From Triatoma infestans (taxonomy: Eukaryota; Arthropoda; Insecta; Hemiptera; Reduviidae), in contig JAAEAF010004978.1 of the NCBI GenBank assembly GCA_011037195.1, positions 1-64,000 of the forward strand: 64,000 nucleotides of DNA. Reading direction: 5' to 3'. The translations under genes were made by a program, and so were the position numbers. This document shows positions 63,731-64,000 of this stretch, piece after piece (position 1 is the first letter of the stretch; the number at the start of each line of letters is the position of its first letter). The notes beneath the pieces were generated by a model. That model did not search any database. It was not told where the DNA came from and was given only the letters and a program-made list of their open reading frames with translations.

Positions 63731-64000
63731 CAAAAATATTATATGCAAAAAAATGAAAACAACCCACGCTACCATTTTCACATAAATCCATAATTGGACA
63801 AGAGAAATATGTTATTAAACAATAGTTCATTGCTGCCAACAAGTCTTGAAAAACAAGATAATTTTCATATTAATAGAAATTAAATGAAAATGTTTTCGTT
63901 ATAAAACTTCAAACAGATTCAATGAAAGAAATGAACCTAATAAAATCTATTATTAGATATGTTTAGAAAAAACAAATAAAAAATACATACTTATCATCAA
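63731..64000. other. AT-rich spacer
   Basis: Nothing recognisable to the window end. Confidence 0.35.

Overview
This is eukaryotic, AT-rich, intron/intergenic-type DNA packed with decayed transposable elements. The mix (Jockey-type LINEs, Penelope-like elements, a DD34D mariner, PIF/Harbinger and hAT remnants, several tRNA-derived SINEs, an LTR with a TATA box plus an arthropod TCAGT initiator) points to an arthropod, most likely an insect. The species is not determinable from the window; a hemipteran is only a guess. No intact host gene is visible. Two short exon-like islands on the + strand (a 30-nt candidate microexon at 11480-11509 and a 72-nt candidate exon at 57939-58010) raise the possibility that the window lies in long introns of a + strand gene, but this is inference.

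Layout. 0-10 kb: a PIF/Harbinger element (1021-1721), an LTR-like repeat (2538-2836), a SINE (4642-4848), a second Harbinger relic (7078-7290), a Penelope-type inverted-arm unit (8904-9200) and a complete non-autonomous Harbinger element (9420-9996). 10-20 kb: AT-rich spacer, candidate microexon, a Penelope unit, long copies of an uncharacterised AT-rich repeat family (called 'family R' here), a broken reverse transcriptase piece and SINEs. 20-30 kb: more family R, a hAT transposase relic (23878-25110), a 5'-truncated LINE with perfect target-site duplications (26410-27347), Penelope units and a solo LTR. 30-40 kb: an internally deleted mariner (32304-33186) and a Penelope element that still carries a broken GIY-YIG endonuclease (36631-37702). 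40-50 kb: family R, a palindromic Penelope unit with two hammerhead-type ribozyme motifs (41403-41677), a Jockey-like LINE relic and a SINE. 50-64 kb: a fold-back MITE, a LINE C-terminal fragment between direct repeats, a second palindromic ribozyme-bearing unit (52256-52531), a Jockey LINE 3' fragment with target-site duplications (56207-56773), candidate exon, AT/GT microsatellites, a diverged tandem repeat and two SINEs.

Most interesting. (1) Two families of short units built from head-to-head Penelope terminal repeats, with a roughly 35-bp tail at one end only and 11-13 bp target-site duplications; the best-preserved copies contain hammerhead-ribozyme-like cores on both strands. (2) Family R, about 30 fragments in 64 kb, non-coding, with inverted subterminal repeats, a terminal hairpin, an internal CA/GT microsatellite and an internally repeated module; I cannot place it in a known class. 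All family assignments rest on reading motifs by eye; no database search was possible.
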